Source: Salinilacihabitans rarus | GTDB lineage: Archaea > Halobacteriota > Halobacteria > Halobacteriales > Natrialbaceae | Direction of reading: 5' to 3' | Assembly: GCF_024296665.1 (NCBI RefSeq) | Contig: NZ_CP100762.1 | Coordinates: 620,001 to 684,000, forward strand | Length of the DNA: 64,000 nucleotides | Part shown: positions 40,090 through 49,432 of the stretch, in pieces | Layout of the letters: the number at the start of each line of letters is the position of its first letter | How positions within the stretch are numbered: position 1 is the stretch's first letter | Notes under the pieces: model-generated | The model's input: only the letters and a program-made list of their open reading frames with translations | Told to the model about the DNA's origin: nothing | Database searches by the model: none | Made by a program: the position numbers and the translations under genes

Positions 40090-41190
40090 ATGACGCTACG
40101 AGTCGGCGTACTTGGGTACCGCTTCATGGGCAAGGCCCACGCGAACGCGATGGCGCGGCTGCCGATGTTCTTCCCGGACGCCCCCGACGTCGAGCGCGGC
40201 GTGCTGGTCGGCCGCGACGAGGCGGCGCTCGCGGCGGCGGCCGACAGGCTGGGGTTCGAGGAGATCTCGACCGACTGGGCCGACGTGGTCGAGTCGGTCG
40301 ACGTCTTCTACAACCTCGGGCCGAACCACGTCCACGCCGAGCCGTCGATCGCGGCGCTCGAAGCCGGCACCCCGGTGTTCTGCGAGAAGCCGCTGGCGCC
40401 GACGCTCGACGAGGCCGAGGAGATGGCCGCCGCGGCCCGCGAGGCGGGGGTGCCGGCCGGGGCGGCGTTCAACTACCGGTTCGTCCCCGCGATCCGGTAC
40501 GCGAAGGAACTGATCGAGGCCGGCGAACTGGGCGAAATCCACCACGTCCGGGGCCGGTACCTCCAGGACTGGCTGGTCGACCCCGAGGCGCCGTGGTCGT
40601 GGCGCAACGACGCCGAGATGGCCGGTTCGGGCGCGCTGGGCGACCTCGGCGCGCACACGGTCGACCTCGTGCGCTTTCTCGTCGGCGACGTCGCGCGCGT
40701 CAGCGGCCAGTTGACGACCTTCGTCGACGAGCGGCCCGTCGAGGGGAGCGACGAGACCCGCCCCGTCACCGTCGACGACGCCTACACCGCCCAGATCGAA
40801 CTCGAGAACGGCGCCGTCGGCACGCTCGAAGCCTCGCGGTTCGCGAACGGCCACAAGAACGACCACACGATCGAGATCAACGGCTCGAAGGGGAGCCTGC
40901 GGTTCTCGCTCGAACGGCTGAACGAACTCGAACTGCTGTCCGAGGGCGACCGCGGCTACGAGACGATCCTCGTCACCGACGAGGACGACCCCTACGTCGA
41001 CCACTGGTGGCCGCCGGGCCACGTCATCGGCTGGGAGCACACGTTCGTCCACGAGAACTACGAGTTCCTCTCGGCCGTGGCCGACGACGGCGCGTTCGAA
41101 CCCGGATTCGAGGACGGCCTCGCCGCCCAGCGGGTCCTCGCGGCGATCGAGGAGAGCGACGACCGTGGCGAGTGGATCGCGACCGAGTAG
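40090..41190 (+). CDS. Gfo/Idh/MocA-family NAD(P)-dependent oxidoreductase
   Basis: The 366-residue protein has a Rossmann nucleotide-binding N-terminus (RVGVLGYRFMGKAHANAM), the EKPLAPT motif with the catalytic-domain lysine (CEKPLAPTLDEAEEM), and the C-terminal beta-sheet domain with GSGALGDLGAHTVDLVRFLV. Such enzymes oxidise sugars or inositols; proximity to the GH3 hydrolase hints at sugar metabolism. Starts at the ATG at 40090. Confidence 0.9.
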   Translation: MTLRVGVLGYRFMGKAHANAMARLPMFFPDAPDVERGVLVGRDEAALAAAADRLGFEEISTDWADVVESVDVFYNLGPNHVHAEPSIAALEAGTPVFCEKPLAPTLDEAEEMAAAAREAGVPAGAAFNYRFVPAIRYAKELIEAGELGEIHHVRGRYLQDWLVDPEAPWSWRNDAEMAGSGALGDLGAHTVDLVRFLVGDVARVSGQLTTFVDERPVEGSDETRPVTVDDAYTAQIELENGAVGTLEASRFANGHKNDHTIEINGSKGSLRFSLERLNELELLSEGDRGYETILVTDEDDPYVDHWWPPGHVIGWEHTFVHENYEFLSAVADDGAFEPGFEDGLAAQRVLAAIEESDDRGEWIATE

Positions 41191-41399
41191 CGACTGGGTC
41201 GATCCGACAACATCGAGGCCGATTCTTCCCGATCGTCCCCGCTTCGGATCGGTTTCGTCGCGCAGTACGATGTCGGTCCAGATGCGCATCGACCGCTCGA
41301 ATTACGCTGAGATGTGATCTCGAACGTGATGGCAAGCCCGTTCGGGACGTTCGCCGCGTCGCCACCAGCACCGTCATCTCGCTAGCAACACCCGGCGCA

Positions 41400-42491
41400 T
41401 CACTCGGCGAGGAGCGTGCTCGCGAGTGGGGGAAATCTCCGGTGGGCGAAATGCACCGCGAGGACGACGACGATCGGCCCGAGAAACAGGCCGTACCAGC
41501 CGAACGCCAGCGTCCCGAGGAAGTATCCGAGGAGGACGAGCCCCATGTGAATCCCGCTCCGTGCGGAGAGCAACGACCGGGCGAAGAAGTCCGGAACGGT
41601 GTCGACGACGGTAAACGAGAGGAGGAAAAACGCGATCGGCTGCCAGAGCGGCGCCGGACCCGCGAGCGACAGGACGAGGAGGTACAGCCCGTACGGGACG
41701 TAGACGATCTTCATCCCGACGGCCGGGATCAGCGTCCCGATCCCGATCAGAAAGGCGAGCAACACCGGCGTGGCGACGACCTGACCGCCGGGCGCGAACA
41801 GGTTCAGGGCGAGGTAGGTGCCGGCGGCGATGACGGCCGCGACCCCGACGATCGCGAGGTTGCCGACGAAGATCGTCTCGAGGTCGTCGTCGACCGCTTC
41901 GAGGAACGAGACGAGGTCCTCGTCGTGGTCGACGCTCCTCGAGAACCACCGTCGAAGCTTCGAGTCGTCCCGCAGCAGGTAAAAGAGGAACGTGATCATG
42001 AGGAAGATCCGCGCGAGGATTCCGAAGACGGATCCCGCGATCGACGAGAGTGGACCGAAGGCGGCCGGAATCCCCTGCTGGAGCGCCGAGGTGACCGATC
42101 GGCCGGTGTCCGAGGCGAGCGCCTCCCGAAGGCGACCCACGTCCCGTTCGCGAGCCATCGAGAGGTACGGTTCGAGGGCCGACCGGTAGGCTTCGAGGTC
42201 GCTGGCGGCGAGGAACTGGTCGAGTTCGCGGAGGGCCGCGAGGGCCGCATAGCCGACGACGGCTAGCATCGGCAGGACGACGAGCAGGATCGTGATCGAG
42301 GCCGTGACGTTCGGGTGGGCGACGCGCCGATCGAGCAGGCGGTAGAGTGGACGGGTGGCGTAGTAGAGGAAGATCGCGAAGAGCAGGGTCCCGAGGTAGC
42401 TGTAGAGGGCGAATCCGATCGCGACGGCGATTGCCAGTCCGAGACCCGCCCAGACGGAACGGCGGCCGTCCCACTCGTGGAACGCGCACAT
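41400..42491 (-). CDS. AI-2E family transporter (membrane permease)
   Basis: The 363-residue protein from the ATG at 42491 has seven or eight hydrophobic helices arranged as in the AI-2E/TqsA-like superfamily: paired N-terminal helices (WAGLGLAIAVAIGFALYSYL), a long amphipathic middle region with FLFYLLRDDSKLRRWF, and the C-terminal FLIGIGTLIPAVGMKIVYVP, IHMGLVLLGYFLGTLAFGWY and GLFLGPIVVVL. Members export diverse small solutes or ions; the substrate is unknown. Confidence 0.88.
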   Translation of the reverse strand: MCAFHEWDGRRSVWAGLGLAIAVAIGFALYSYLGTLLFAIFLYYATRPLYRLLDRRVAHPNVTASITILLVVLPMLAVVGYAALAALRELDQFLAASDLEAYRSALEPYLSMARERDVGRLREALASDTGRSVTSALQQGIPAAFGPLSSIAGSVFGILARIFLMITFLFYLLRDDSKLRRWFSRSVDHDEDLVSFLEAVDDDLETIFVGNLAIVGVAAVIAAGTYLALNLFAPGGQVVATPVLLAFLIGIGTLIPAVGMKIVYVPYGLYLLVLSLAGPAPLWQPIAFFLLSFTVVDTVPDFFARSLLSARSGIHMGLVLLGYFLGTLAFGWYGLFLGPIVVVLAVHFAHRRFPPLASTLLAE

Positions 42492-42611
42492 GGTCGGTAC
42501 ACGGGCGTGAACGGCAAAAGTGACCGGCGTGACACTGCACGCGCCGGCAGGGACGTTCGACCCCGTCCCCGCGGCACGACGGTTTTTGTGGGAGAACGCC
42601 GAATCGGGGGC

Positions 42612-43838
42612 ATGAAGATCATCAAGGACAGCGTCCACGACCACATCGCGGTCGACGGCGTCGCCCGCGACCTCCTCGACACCCCGGCGGTCCAGCGGCT
42701 CCGGGGGATCAAGCAACTCGGGACGGTCTCGCTGGTCTACCCCTCCGCGAATCACACCCGCTTCGAGCACAGCCTCGGGGTCTACCACCTCGCCTGCGAG
42801 GCGCTCGACGGCCTCGGCGTCGGCGGGGTCGAGGCCGAGCGCGTCCAGGCCGCCGCCCTGTTGCACGACGTCGGCCACGGCCCGTTCAGCCACAACCTCG
42901 AAGCGCTGACCCACCGTCACACCGGCCGGTACCACGACGACGTCCACGGCCTGCTCGCGTCGGGGCGGGTCGGCGAGGTGCTTCGCGAGCACGGCCTCGA
43001 TCCCGCGGACGTGGCGGATCTGGTCGCCGGCGAGGGCCGGTTCGGCCAACTGGTCTCGGGCGAACTCGACGTCGACCGCATGGACTACCTCGTCCGCGAC
43101 GCCCACCACACGGGGGTGCCGTACGGGACGATCGACCACGGGCGACTGGTGCGCGAACTGCGGTTCGTCGACGGCGAACTCGTCCTCGGGGAGGGGAACG
43201 TCCAGACCGCCGAGAGCCTGCTGGTCGCGCGGGCGCTGATGAACCCGACGGTCTACAGCCACAGCGTCGCCCGGATCAGCAAGGCGATGCTCCGGCGGGC
43301 CGCCGAGCGCCTGCTCGAATCCGACGACGTCGACGCCGAGACGCTCCAGCGGATGGACGACCACGACCTGATCGTCGCGCTGCGCTCGACGGCCGCGACC
43401 GAGGCGTTCTCCCGCCGACTGGATCACCGCGACCTCTACAAGCGCGCCGTCTGGGCCGAGATCGACGACGTCCCCGGCGGGATCATCGAGGCCGACCACG
43501 AGTCGATCCGCGAGTTCGAGCGCGAGATCGCCGCCGAGGCCGACGTCGACGCCGAGTCGGTGATCCTCGACGTGCCCGGCCGGCCGTCGATGACCGAGTC
43601 GACGACGCGGGTGATGGTAAACGGCGAGATCCGCCGGCTCGGCCACCAGTCGCCGCTGGTCGACGCCCTGCGGTCGGCCCAGTACTCCCAGTGGCGTCTC
43701 GGGGTCTACTCGCCGGCGCCGGCCCGCGACCGGGTGGGCCGGGCCGCGGTGGACGTCCTCGGACTGGACATCGACGGCTCGCTCGTCAGCGAGGTCCGCG
43801 ACGGCCTGTACGCGACGCTCGACCAGTTCGTCGACTGA
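42612..43838 (+). CDS. HD-domain phosphohydrolase (SAMHD1/dNTPase-like)
   Basis: The 408-residue protein has the HD metal site: H in NHTRFEHSLGVYHLA, HD in ALLHDVGHGPFSHNLE, and D in SGELDVDRMDYLVRDA. This is the arrangement of deoxynucleotide triphosphohydrolase-like proteins such as SAMHD1 and its archaeal relatives. The substrate (dNTP or another phosphate ester) is not determined. The ATG at 42612 is the natural family start (MKIIKDSVHDHI). Confidence 0.88.
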   Translation: MKIIKDSVHDHIAVDGVARDLLDTPAVQRLRGIKQLGTVSLVYPSANHTRFEHSLGVYHLACEALDGLGVGGVEAERVQAAALLHDVGHGPFSHNLEALTHRHTGRYHDDVHGLLASGRVGEVLREHGLDPADVADLVAGEGRFGQLVSGELDVDRMDYLVRDAHHTGVPYGTIDHGRLVRELRFVDGELVLGEGNVQTAESLLVARALMNPTVYSHSVARISKAMLRRAAERLLESDDVDAETLQRMDDHDLIVALRSTAATEAFSRRLDHRDLYKRAVWAEIDDVPGGIIEADHESIREFEREIAAEADVDAESVILDVPGRPSMTESTTRVMVNGEIRRLGHQSPLVDALRSAQYSQWRLGVYSPAPARDRVGRAAVDVLGLDIDGSLVSEVRDGLYATLDQFVD

Positions 43839-43892
43839 CCGTCGGCGTCCCGATGACGAACGCTTCAAGGGCTCGACGCCGAAACCCGAGGT

Positions 43893-44915
43893 ATGGAACT
43901 CACCGGCACGATCCTCCGGGGCCGCGAGTTCGAGCCGGTCGAGGGTCGTCTCGTCGTCGACGACGCGGGTCGGATCGACCGGATCGAGGCGGAACCCGTC
44001 GGCTCCACGGACCTGATCGTCCCGGCGTTCGTCAACGCCCACACGCACGTCGGGGACTCGATCGCCAAGGAGGCCGGCGGCGGCCTCACGCTCGCGGAAC
44101 TCGTCGCGCCGCCGGACGGGCTGAAACACCGGCTCCTGCGCGCGGCCGACCGCGAGGAGCTCGTCGCGGCGATCCGCTCGTCGCTGCGGTTCATGCGCCG
44201 CGGCGGCACCGCCGCCTGCCTCGACTTCCGCGAGGGCGGCATCGAGGGCGTCCGGCTGCTCCGGGAGGCCGCCGACGACCTCGACGTCGACGCCCTCGCG
44301 TTCGCCCGGGGCTCGGTCGAGGCGATGCGCGAGGGCGACGGCTTCGGCGCCAGCGGAGCCAACGACGGCGTCTTCGACCGCGAGCGTGCGGCGACCCGCG
44401 AGGCGGGCAAGCCGTTCGGCATCCACGCCGGCGAGGCCGACCCGAGCGACCTGACGCCCGCGCTCGACCTCGATCCCGACTTCCTCGTCCACGTCGTCCA
44501 CCCGGAACCCCACCACCTCGAACGGATCGCCGACGCAGAGGTTCCGATCGCGGTCTGTCCGCGCTCGAACCTCGTCACCGGCGTCGGCCTCCCGCCGGTC
44601 GAGGACCTCGTCGAGCGGACGACCGTCGCGCTCGGGACGGACAACGTGATGCTCAACTCGCCGTCGATGTTCCGCGAGATGGAGTTCTGTGCGAAGCTGA
44701 CGGACCTCCCCGCGGCCGAGGTTCTGCGGATGGCGACGGTCAACGGCGCCGAACTCGCCGGCCTCGAGTACGGCCTCCTCGAAGCGGGCCGCCCCGCCCG
44801 GCTGGTCGTCCTCGACGGCGACTCCGACAACCTCGCGAACGCCCGCGACCCGGTCCGGGCGGTCGTCCGCCGGGCCGGCGTCGACGACGTCCGGGACGTG
44901 GTAGTCGCCCGTTGA
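43893..44915 (+). CDS. amidohydrolase-family metal-dependent hydrolase (cytosine deaminase/chlorohydrolase-like)
   Basis: The 340-residue protein has the HxH metal site in VNAHTHVGDS, a metal-binding His in GIHAGEA, another in VHVVHPEPHHLERI, and the Asp in LGTDNVMLNSPS. The shape (N-terminal beta sandwich ILRGREFEPVEGRLVVDDAG, TIM barrel, C-terminal RPARLVVLDGDSDNL) fits aminohydrolases acting on nucleobases or related compounds; substrate unknown. GTG/ATG alternatives upstream are not needed. Confidence 0.85.
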   Translation: MELTGTILRGREFEPVEGRLVVDDAGRIDRIEAEPVGSTDLIVPAFVNAHTHVGDSIAKEAGGGLTLAELVAPPDGLKHRLLRAADREELVAAIRSSLRFMRRGGTAACLDFREGGIEGVRLLREAADDLDVDALAFARGSVEAMREGDGFGASGANDGVFDRERAATREAGKPFGIHAGEADPSDLTPALDLDPDFLVHVVHPEPHHLERIADAEVPIAVCPRSNLVTGVGLPPVEDLVERTTVALGTDNVMLNSPSMFREMEFCAKLTDLPAAEVLRMATVNGAELAGLEYGLLEAGRPARLVVLDGDSDNLANARDPVRAVVRRAGVDDVRDVVVAR

Positions 44916-44997
44916 CCGGCGCCGTCCGGGAGTACGAGCGGATTACCCGAAAATCGAACCCGCGAGCCGGGATAACGTTATTACGGTTCGCCGTGGT

Positions 44998-45522
44998 ATG
45001 TCATTTGCTACCGCGATGTACGATCGCATCCTCGTCCCGACCGACGGCTCGGTCGAGGGCGAACGCGCAGTCGAGTACGCCATCGACCTCGCGAGAGCAC
45101 ACGACGCGACGATCAGGGCGATCTACGTCGTAAACGCCGCGAGCTACGGGGGGCTGCCGATGGAGACCGCCTGGGACGGCATCAGCGACGCCCTCCGCGA
45201 GGAGGGCGAGGTCGCCGTCGAACGGGTCGAGGAGTTGGCGCCGGAGGACGTCACCGTCGAGACGAAGGTACTCGAGGGGTCGCCCAGCCGCGTCATCGTC
45301 TCGGAGGCCGCCGCCGTGAGTTGCGACCTCGTCGTGATGGGTACCCACGGCCGCGGCGGGATCGACCGCCTCCTGCTCGGCAGCGTCGCCGAGCGGGTCG
45401 TCCGCTCCGCGCCGGTGCCCGTGCTGACGGTGCGCGTCGGCGGCGACGAACCCGCGGTCACGGAGGACGTCCGCGCGGCCGCGCCGGGCGGGCGCGGGGA
45501 GCGGGACGTCCCCGTCGAGTGA
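44998..45522 (+). CDS. universal stress protein (UspA family)
   Basis: The 174-residue protein has the Usp fold: MYDRILVPTDGSVEGERAVE, then the ATP-binding motif GTHGRGGIDRLLLGSVAERV and VPVLTVRV. Two starts are possible: ATG at 44998, or 45016 (MYDRIL), the usual family start; a TATA-like GTTATTA near 44977-44983 fits transcription starting at about 45000-45008. The acidic C-terminal tail beyond VRVGG is an extension. It probably acts in stress response, as typical in haloarchaea. Confidence 0.9.
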   Translation: MSFATAMYDRILVPTDGSVEGERAVEYAIDLARAHDATIRAIYVVNAASYGGLPMETAWDGISDALREEGEVAVERVEELAPEDVTVETKVLEGSPSRVIVSEAAAVSCDLVVMGTHGRGGIDRLLLGSVAERVVRSAPVPVLTVRVGGDEPAVTEDVRAAAPGGRGERDVPVE

Positions 45523-45567
45523 CCGGTCGGCCAGCGTCCGTCGCGTCGGCTCTCGCCGAGCGGTCGC

Positions 45568-46503
45568 TCAGGCCGGCCTGAGGTGCTCGCAGTCGCCCGC
45601 GGCGACGGTCACGCGCTCGTTTTCGTCGGTTTCGACCACCAGCGCGCCCGACTCGGTGACGTCGACGGCGGTCCCGACGACCGCCCCGTCGGCGCGTTCG
45701 ACGCGCACCCGGCGGCCGAGGGTGGCCGCGAGGTCCCGCCACGCCGGGACGACGCCGTCGAGGTCCGCGCGCAGCCGGTGGAACTCCGCGAGCAGGCGCT
45801 GGACGAACCGCCGGCGGTCGACGTCGCCGGCCTCCGCGCGGACGCTCGTCGCCCCGTCCGGGAGGCCGTCGGGGTCGAGGTTCGCGTTGACGCCGACCCC
45901 GACGACGAGCCACTCGACGCGGTCGGTCTCGCCTTCCATCTCCGTCAGGATGCCCGCGAGTTTGCGATAGTCGCCGTCCTCGGGGACGATCACGTCGTTG
46001 GGCCACTTGATCCGGGCGTCGACGCCCGCCTCGCGCGCCGCGCGCGCCGTCGCGACGGCGGCCGCGAGCGTGTACAGCGGCGCGTCGGCCGGCGGGACCG
46101 CCGGCCGGCAGACGAGGCTGAGCCAGACGCCGCCGCTCGGTGCGGCCCACTCGCGGTCGAGGCGGCCGCGCCCCCCGGTCTGCTCGTCCGCGACGACGGC
46201 CACGTCCGCGGCGCCGTCGGCGGCCAGTTCCCGCGCGCGGTCGTTCGTGCTCCCGATCGACTCGTGGAACTCGACCGAGAACGGCGCGTCGAGACCGAAC
46301 TCGATCGCCGGCGCGCTGTACGCCGTCGCGTCGACCAGTTCGTAGCCGTCGGCCCCGCTCTCGACCTCGAAGTCCGCCTCCCGGAGCGCCTCGACGTGCT
46401 TCCAGACGGCGGCCCGGGAGACGCCGAGGTCCGCGGCGAGCGCCGGCCCCGCGACCGGCCCGTCGGCGAGCGCCTCGAGGATCGCCCTGCGGGTGTCGTT
46501 CAT
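45568..46503 (-). CDS. birA: BirA bifunctional biotin-protein ligase/repressor
   Basis: The 311-residue protein has an N-terminal winged helix (RRAILEALADGPVAGPALAA, VSRAAVWKHVEALREADFEV) and the ligase domain: HESIGSTNDRAREL, the biotin loop GGRGRLDREWAAPSGGVWLS, IKWPNDVIV and KLAGILTE, and the C-terminal SH3-like domain. It biotinylates carboxylase carrier proteins and may regulate biotin genes. The ATG at 46503 (MNDTRRAIL) is preferred. Confidence 0.93.
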   Translation of the reverse strand: MNDTRRAILEALADGPVAGPALAADLGVSRAAVWKHVEALREADFEVESGADGYELVDATAYSAPAIEFGLDAPFSVEFHESIGSTNDRARELAADGAADVAVVADEQTGGRGRLDREWAAPSGGVWLSLVCRPAVPPADAPLYTLAAAVATARAAREAGVDARIKWPNDVIVPEDGDYRKLAGILTEMEGETDRVEWLVVGVGVNANLDPDGLPDGATSVRAEAGDVDRRRFVQRLLAEFHRLRADLDGVVPAWRDLAATLGRRVRVERADGAVVGTAVDVTESGALVVETDENERVTVAAGDCEHLRPA

Positions 46504-46562
46504 GCGTTCGAGAGGGGGACGACGGCACTTGAATCGGCCGAAACGGGGCGGTCGGCGGCGGC

Positions 46563-46760
46563 TCAGTCGGTCGCGGTCCGTCCGGAGCCGTTCGGCCGCT
46601 CCGCCTCGCTCAGGTCGACGAACTCGCGCCCGCCGCAGCGACACTCGTTGCTGCGGCCGATCAGGCGAATCGACCCGTCGGAGAACTTCCGCGCCGCGTA
46701 CGTCGCCCCGCAGCGTTCGCAGGCGGCCGCTGTCCGGTGAAAATCGTCCCTGTTTATCAT
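46563..46760 (-). CDS. small zinc-ribbon protein (65 aa)
   Basis: Starts MINRDDFHRTAAACERCGAT and ends with NECRCGGREFVDLS, giving a CERC...CRC zinc site. A short haloarchaeal family of unknown function. Start at 46760 is preferred; it lies between birA and tyrS on the same strand as both. Confidence 0.65.
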   Translation of the reverse strand: MINRDDFHRTAAACERCGATYAARKFSDGSIRLIGRSNECRCGGREFVDLSEAERPNGSGRTATD

Positions 46761-46823
46761 GCGGTGTGTGCCCACGAGTCAGTCCGGCGGGGACGGGGAT
46801 AAGGTGCGCGTCGGCGGCCGTAT

Positions 46824-47804
46824 TCAGTCCCGTAGTTCGCGGAGTTTCTCGCGGCCGGGGGCGATCAGTTCGTCGAGGTAGCGCGCCAGCGTCGACTTCG
46901 CGTCCGCCGGGTGGAGGTCGCCGCTTTCGAGGTCCGCCGCCAGCGTCTCGAAGGCCCCGTAGGCGACGTCGCCGCCGTACTTCTCGGGGCGCTCGACGAC
47001 GACCTCCTCGAAGCGGGGGAAGACGTGGTACTCGAACAGTTCGAGGACGGGGTTCTCGAGGTCGCCCTCGGGGTCGCGCGTCGGCGGGCAGAACGCGGAG
47101 TTGACCTTCTCTTCGAGGTCCTCGGTGGAGTCCTCCATCGAGATGGTGACGCCCGCGCTCGAGGACATCTTCCCCTCGCCGGTCGTGAGGTCGGCGACGA
47201 TGGGCGTGTGCAGGCAGGGCCGGGCCTCGTACCCCAGCCCCGGAAGCTCCTCGCGGGCGAGCATGTGGACCTTCCGCTGGTCGAGTCCGCCGACGGCGAG
47301 GTCGAGGTCGAGGTACTCGATGTCCAGCGCCTGCATCAGCGGGTAGACGACGTGGCTGACCTTCGCGGTCTCGCCGCTCTGGAGTTCGGCCATCGCCCGC
47401 TGGGCCCGGTTGAGCGTCGTCGACAGTTCGAGTTCGTGGAGGTCGAGGGCGTACTCCTCCTCTAGCTGGTACGACGAGCCGTAGACGAACTCCGTCTTCT
47501 CCTCGTCGAGACCGTAGGCGAGAAACTGGGCTTGCATCCGCTCTGCGGTCTCGCGGATCTCCTCGAACGTCCCCTTCCCGTTGAGGTAGGCGTGGACGTC
47601 CGCCAGCAGGACGACGACCTCCATCCCCGCCTCCTGGAGGTCGATCAGCTTGTTCGCCGTCAGCAGGTGCCCGAGGTGGAGCACACCCGAGGGCTCGTAG
47701 CCGACGTAGACGCGCTTGCCCTCGGGGTCGGCGGCGAGTTCGCGCACCTCCGCCTCGGTGACGACCTCCTCGGCGTTTCGCGTGATCAACTCGTAGGCGT
47801 CCAT
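46824..47804 (-). CDS. tyrS: tyrosyl-tRNA synthetase
   Basis: The 326-residue class I synthetase has the HIGH motif as HLGH (43-46, GVLHLGHLLTANKL) and KMSSS in GEGKMSSSAGV. Other family landmarks: VLLADVHAYLNGKG, YPLMQALDIEYLDLDLAVGG and the anticodon region at the end. It charges tRNA-Tyr. Length fits the archaeal/eukaryotic form. Confidence 0.95.
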   Translation of the reverse strand: MDAYELITRNAEEVVTEAEVRELAADPEGKRVYVGYEPSGVLHLGHLLTANKLIDLQEAGMEVVVLLADVHAYLNGKGTFEEIRETAERMQAQFLAYGLDEEKTEFVYGSSYQLEEEYALDLHELELSTTLNRAQRAMAELQSGETAKVSHVVYPLMQALDIEYLDLDLAVGGLDQRKVHMLAREELPGLGYEARPCLHTPIVADLTTGEGKMSSSAGVTISMEDSTEDLEEKVNSAFCPPTRDPEGDLENPVLELFEYHVFPRFEEVVVERPEKYGGDVAYGAFETLAADLESGDLHPADAKSTLARYLDELIAPGREKLRELRD

Positions 47805-47880
47805 GTGGGACGAAAGCCGGAGGAGGGATTTATGACTTCTTGAACGGCGCTACCGCACCGATCGCCCGCGGCCGCCCCGG

Positions 47881-48105
47881 TCAGCCGCCGCCGAACAGCC
47901 TGAGCGCGAGGCCGACGAGGATCACGAGCGCGCCGAGCGCCGTCGCCACCGGCGGGATCGGCACGAACAACAGCCCGATACCGACGAGGATCACGACCGT
48001 GGAGGTGCGGACCATGCGAATCAGGTCGGCGGCCTCGCGGGTAGGCGTGGTGCCGGCATTGCCAGCGCCCGCGTCAGTCGCAGTCGACCGCCCGCGAGGG
48101 CTCAA
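47881..48105 (-). CDS. small membrane protein (74 aa)
   Basis: A charged head (ending TREAADLIR) precedes two adjacent hydrophobic helices ([36 protein letters not shown]). The ATG at 48105 lies inside the 3' end of the aspartoacylase-like gene, coupling the two; an internal ATG at 48015 would give only the helices. No known family. Confidence 0.6.
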   Translation of the reverse strand: MSPRGRSTATDAGAGNAGTTPTREAADLIRMVRTSTVVILVGIGLLFVPIPPVATALGALVILVGLALRLFGGG

Positions 48106-48877
48106 GCACGTCGAGCTTGCGCGCGGCGTAGCCGAAGACGTCGCGGTAGCCGTACGGCGACATGAGAACGGGGTAGAAGGGGTCGTCGGCGACCCGCTCC
48201 TCGCCGTCGGCGGCCGCGAACGTGTCGCCCGCCTCGACGCGCTCGAAGTTGTCGACGAACACCTCGTAAGTGTCCGCGCTGTCCTTCCGGATGCGGTCGG
48301 TCAGCCGGTAGACCGGCAGGTCGCGGACGACGGTGTCGCCGGGGAGGACGCCGACGGCTGTCAGGAACGCCCGGGTGAGCCGGTCGGCGTTCTCGGCGGC
48401 CGCGTCGGTCCCCTGGAGGCCACACTCGACCTCGACCGTCTCGATCTCGGTGAACAGCCGCCCCTCGGCGAACGCGCCCGTCTCGACCATCGCGGTCACC
48501 GGCAATCGCGGGACCAGTTCGCGGGCCGTCTCGGTGACCCCGTTGACGATCGCGAACGGCTCGGCGTGGCTCTGGGTCGAGTGCATCGAGAACGTCAGGC
48601 AGTCGCCGAGTTCCTCGGTCAGTTCGTGGGCCAGCCGCTTCTCGTGGCTCTTCGCGTCCGGGTCGCCGGGAAAGGCGCGGTTGAGGTCCTCGTCGACGAA
48701 CCTGACCTGCCGTTCGAGGGCCGCCTCGTTGGCGACGACGAGCTTGACGGGTCGCTCGACGGCCGGCCGCTCCTCGAGCAGTCGCTCGACGGCGCGGACG
48801 CCGCAGGGCTCGTCGCCGTGAACGCCGGCGACGACCGCGACCTCCGGCGTCCCCGATCCCAGCTGTGCGACTCTCAT
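48074..48877 (-). CDS. succinylglutamate desuccinylase/aspartoacylase-family zinc hydrolase
   Basis: The 267-residue M14-like hydrolase has HGDE in [15 protein letters not shown] (zinc His and Glu), [18 protein letters not shown] (third ligand region) and VECG near the catalytic Glu. It probably removes an acyl group from an N-acyl amino acid; the exact substrate is unknown. It overlaps the downstream membrane gene. Confidence 0.88.
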   Translation of the reverse strand: MRVAQLGSGTPEVAVVAGVHGDEPCGVRAVERLLEERPAVERPVKLVVANEAALERQVRFVDEDLNRAFPGDPDAKSHEKRLAHELTEELGDCLTFSMHSTQSHAEPFAIVNGVTETARELVPRLPVTAMVETGAFAEGRLFTEIETVEVECGLQGTDAAAENADRLTRAFLTAVGVLPGDTVVRDLPVYRLTDRIRKDSADTYEVFVDNFERVEAGDTFAAADGEERVADDPFYPVLMSPYGYRDVFGYAARKLDVLEPSRAVDCD

Positions 48878-48964
48878 CGACTATCCTAGGAATCGATCCC
48901 TCAAAGGCGGTTCGATCTTCGCTCCCCGCGACCGGCGAGCGACGCCCTCGCACGCCCGTCGGCG

Positions 48965-49403
48965 CTACTCCGTCGCCGGGACGACCGTCACCGACACCCG
49001 GCGTCCGCGGCCCGTCGCACTCGACCAGCAGGATCGACTGCCAGCGTCCCAGCGCGAGGTCGCCGTTCTCGACGGGGACCGTCACCGACGGCCCCAGCAG
49101 CGACGCCCGGAGGTGGGAGTCGGCGTTTTGCGGTTACACCGCAAAGCTCGTTGAGCTTCGCTCAACGCTGTTACCGTCGAGTTCGTCGTGGGCGTGGCCC
49201 TCGTCAGGGACGACGTCGGCGAGAAACGCCTCGACGTCCCCGCGGAGCCGCGGCTCGGTCTCCTGGACGAGGAGCCCGGCGGTGGTGTGGCGGACGAACG
49301 CCGTACAGAGCCCGGACGCGAGGTCGGCAGGCACCGCGTCGGCGACGCGGTCGGTCACGTCGACGGTCGTCAGCCGCGCGTCGGTCTCGACGGACAACTC
49401 CAT
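48965..49403 (-). pseudogene. yjbQ-family gene (UPF0047/thiamine phosphate synthase-like), interrupted by a 45-bp insertion and a frameshift
   Basis: The frame starts MELSVETDARLTTVDVTDRV and continues with the family motif FVRHTTAGLLVQETEP and HAHDELDGN, then reads into a foreign 45-bp segment with an in-frame TAA (stop at 49134-49136). After that segment the same frame resumes the family sequence ([35 protein letters not shown]) but then loses frame near 49000-49010; the natural end ([14 protein letters not shown] at 48965-48967) lies in another frame. So a stop and a frameshift inactivate it, unless translation restarts. Confidence 0.8.
49125..49169. mobile_element. 45-bp insertion made of two 8-bp-stem hairpins
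   Basis: Exactly 45 extra bases sit between the codons for DGN and ADSH of the yjbQ gene. They form two consecutive hairpins, each with 8-bp perfect arms and a 3-base loop: TTTGCGGT-TAC-ACCGCAAA (49127-49145) and CGTTGAGC-TTC-GCTCAACG (49149-49167). GTT occurs at 49125-49127 and again at 49170-49172, a possible 3-bp target duplication. Being 45 bases, it keeps the frame but adds a stop. It resembles a miniature inserted palindromic element; I know of no named match. Confidence 0.6.
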
Positions 49404-49432
49404 ACGCGGACTGCGACCGGACGAGGTAAAGC

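Noticed and set aside
41400-44516. 1038-codon minus-strand ORF
   Set aside because: Only its last part (41400-42491) is the AI-2E transporter; the rest is antisense to the HD-hydrolase and amidohydrolase genes.
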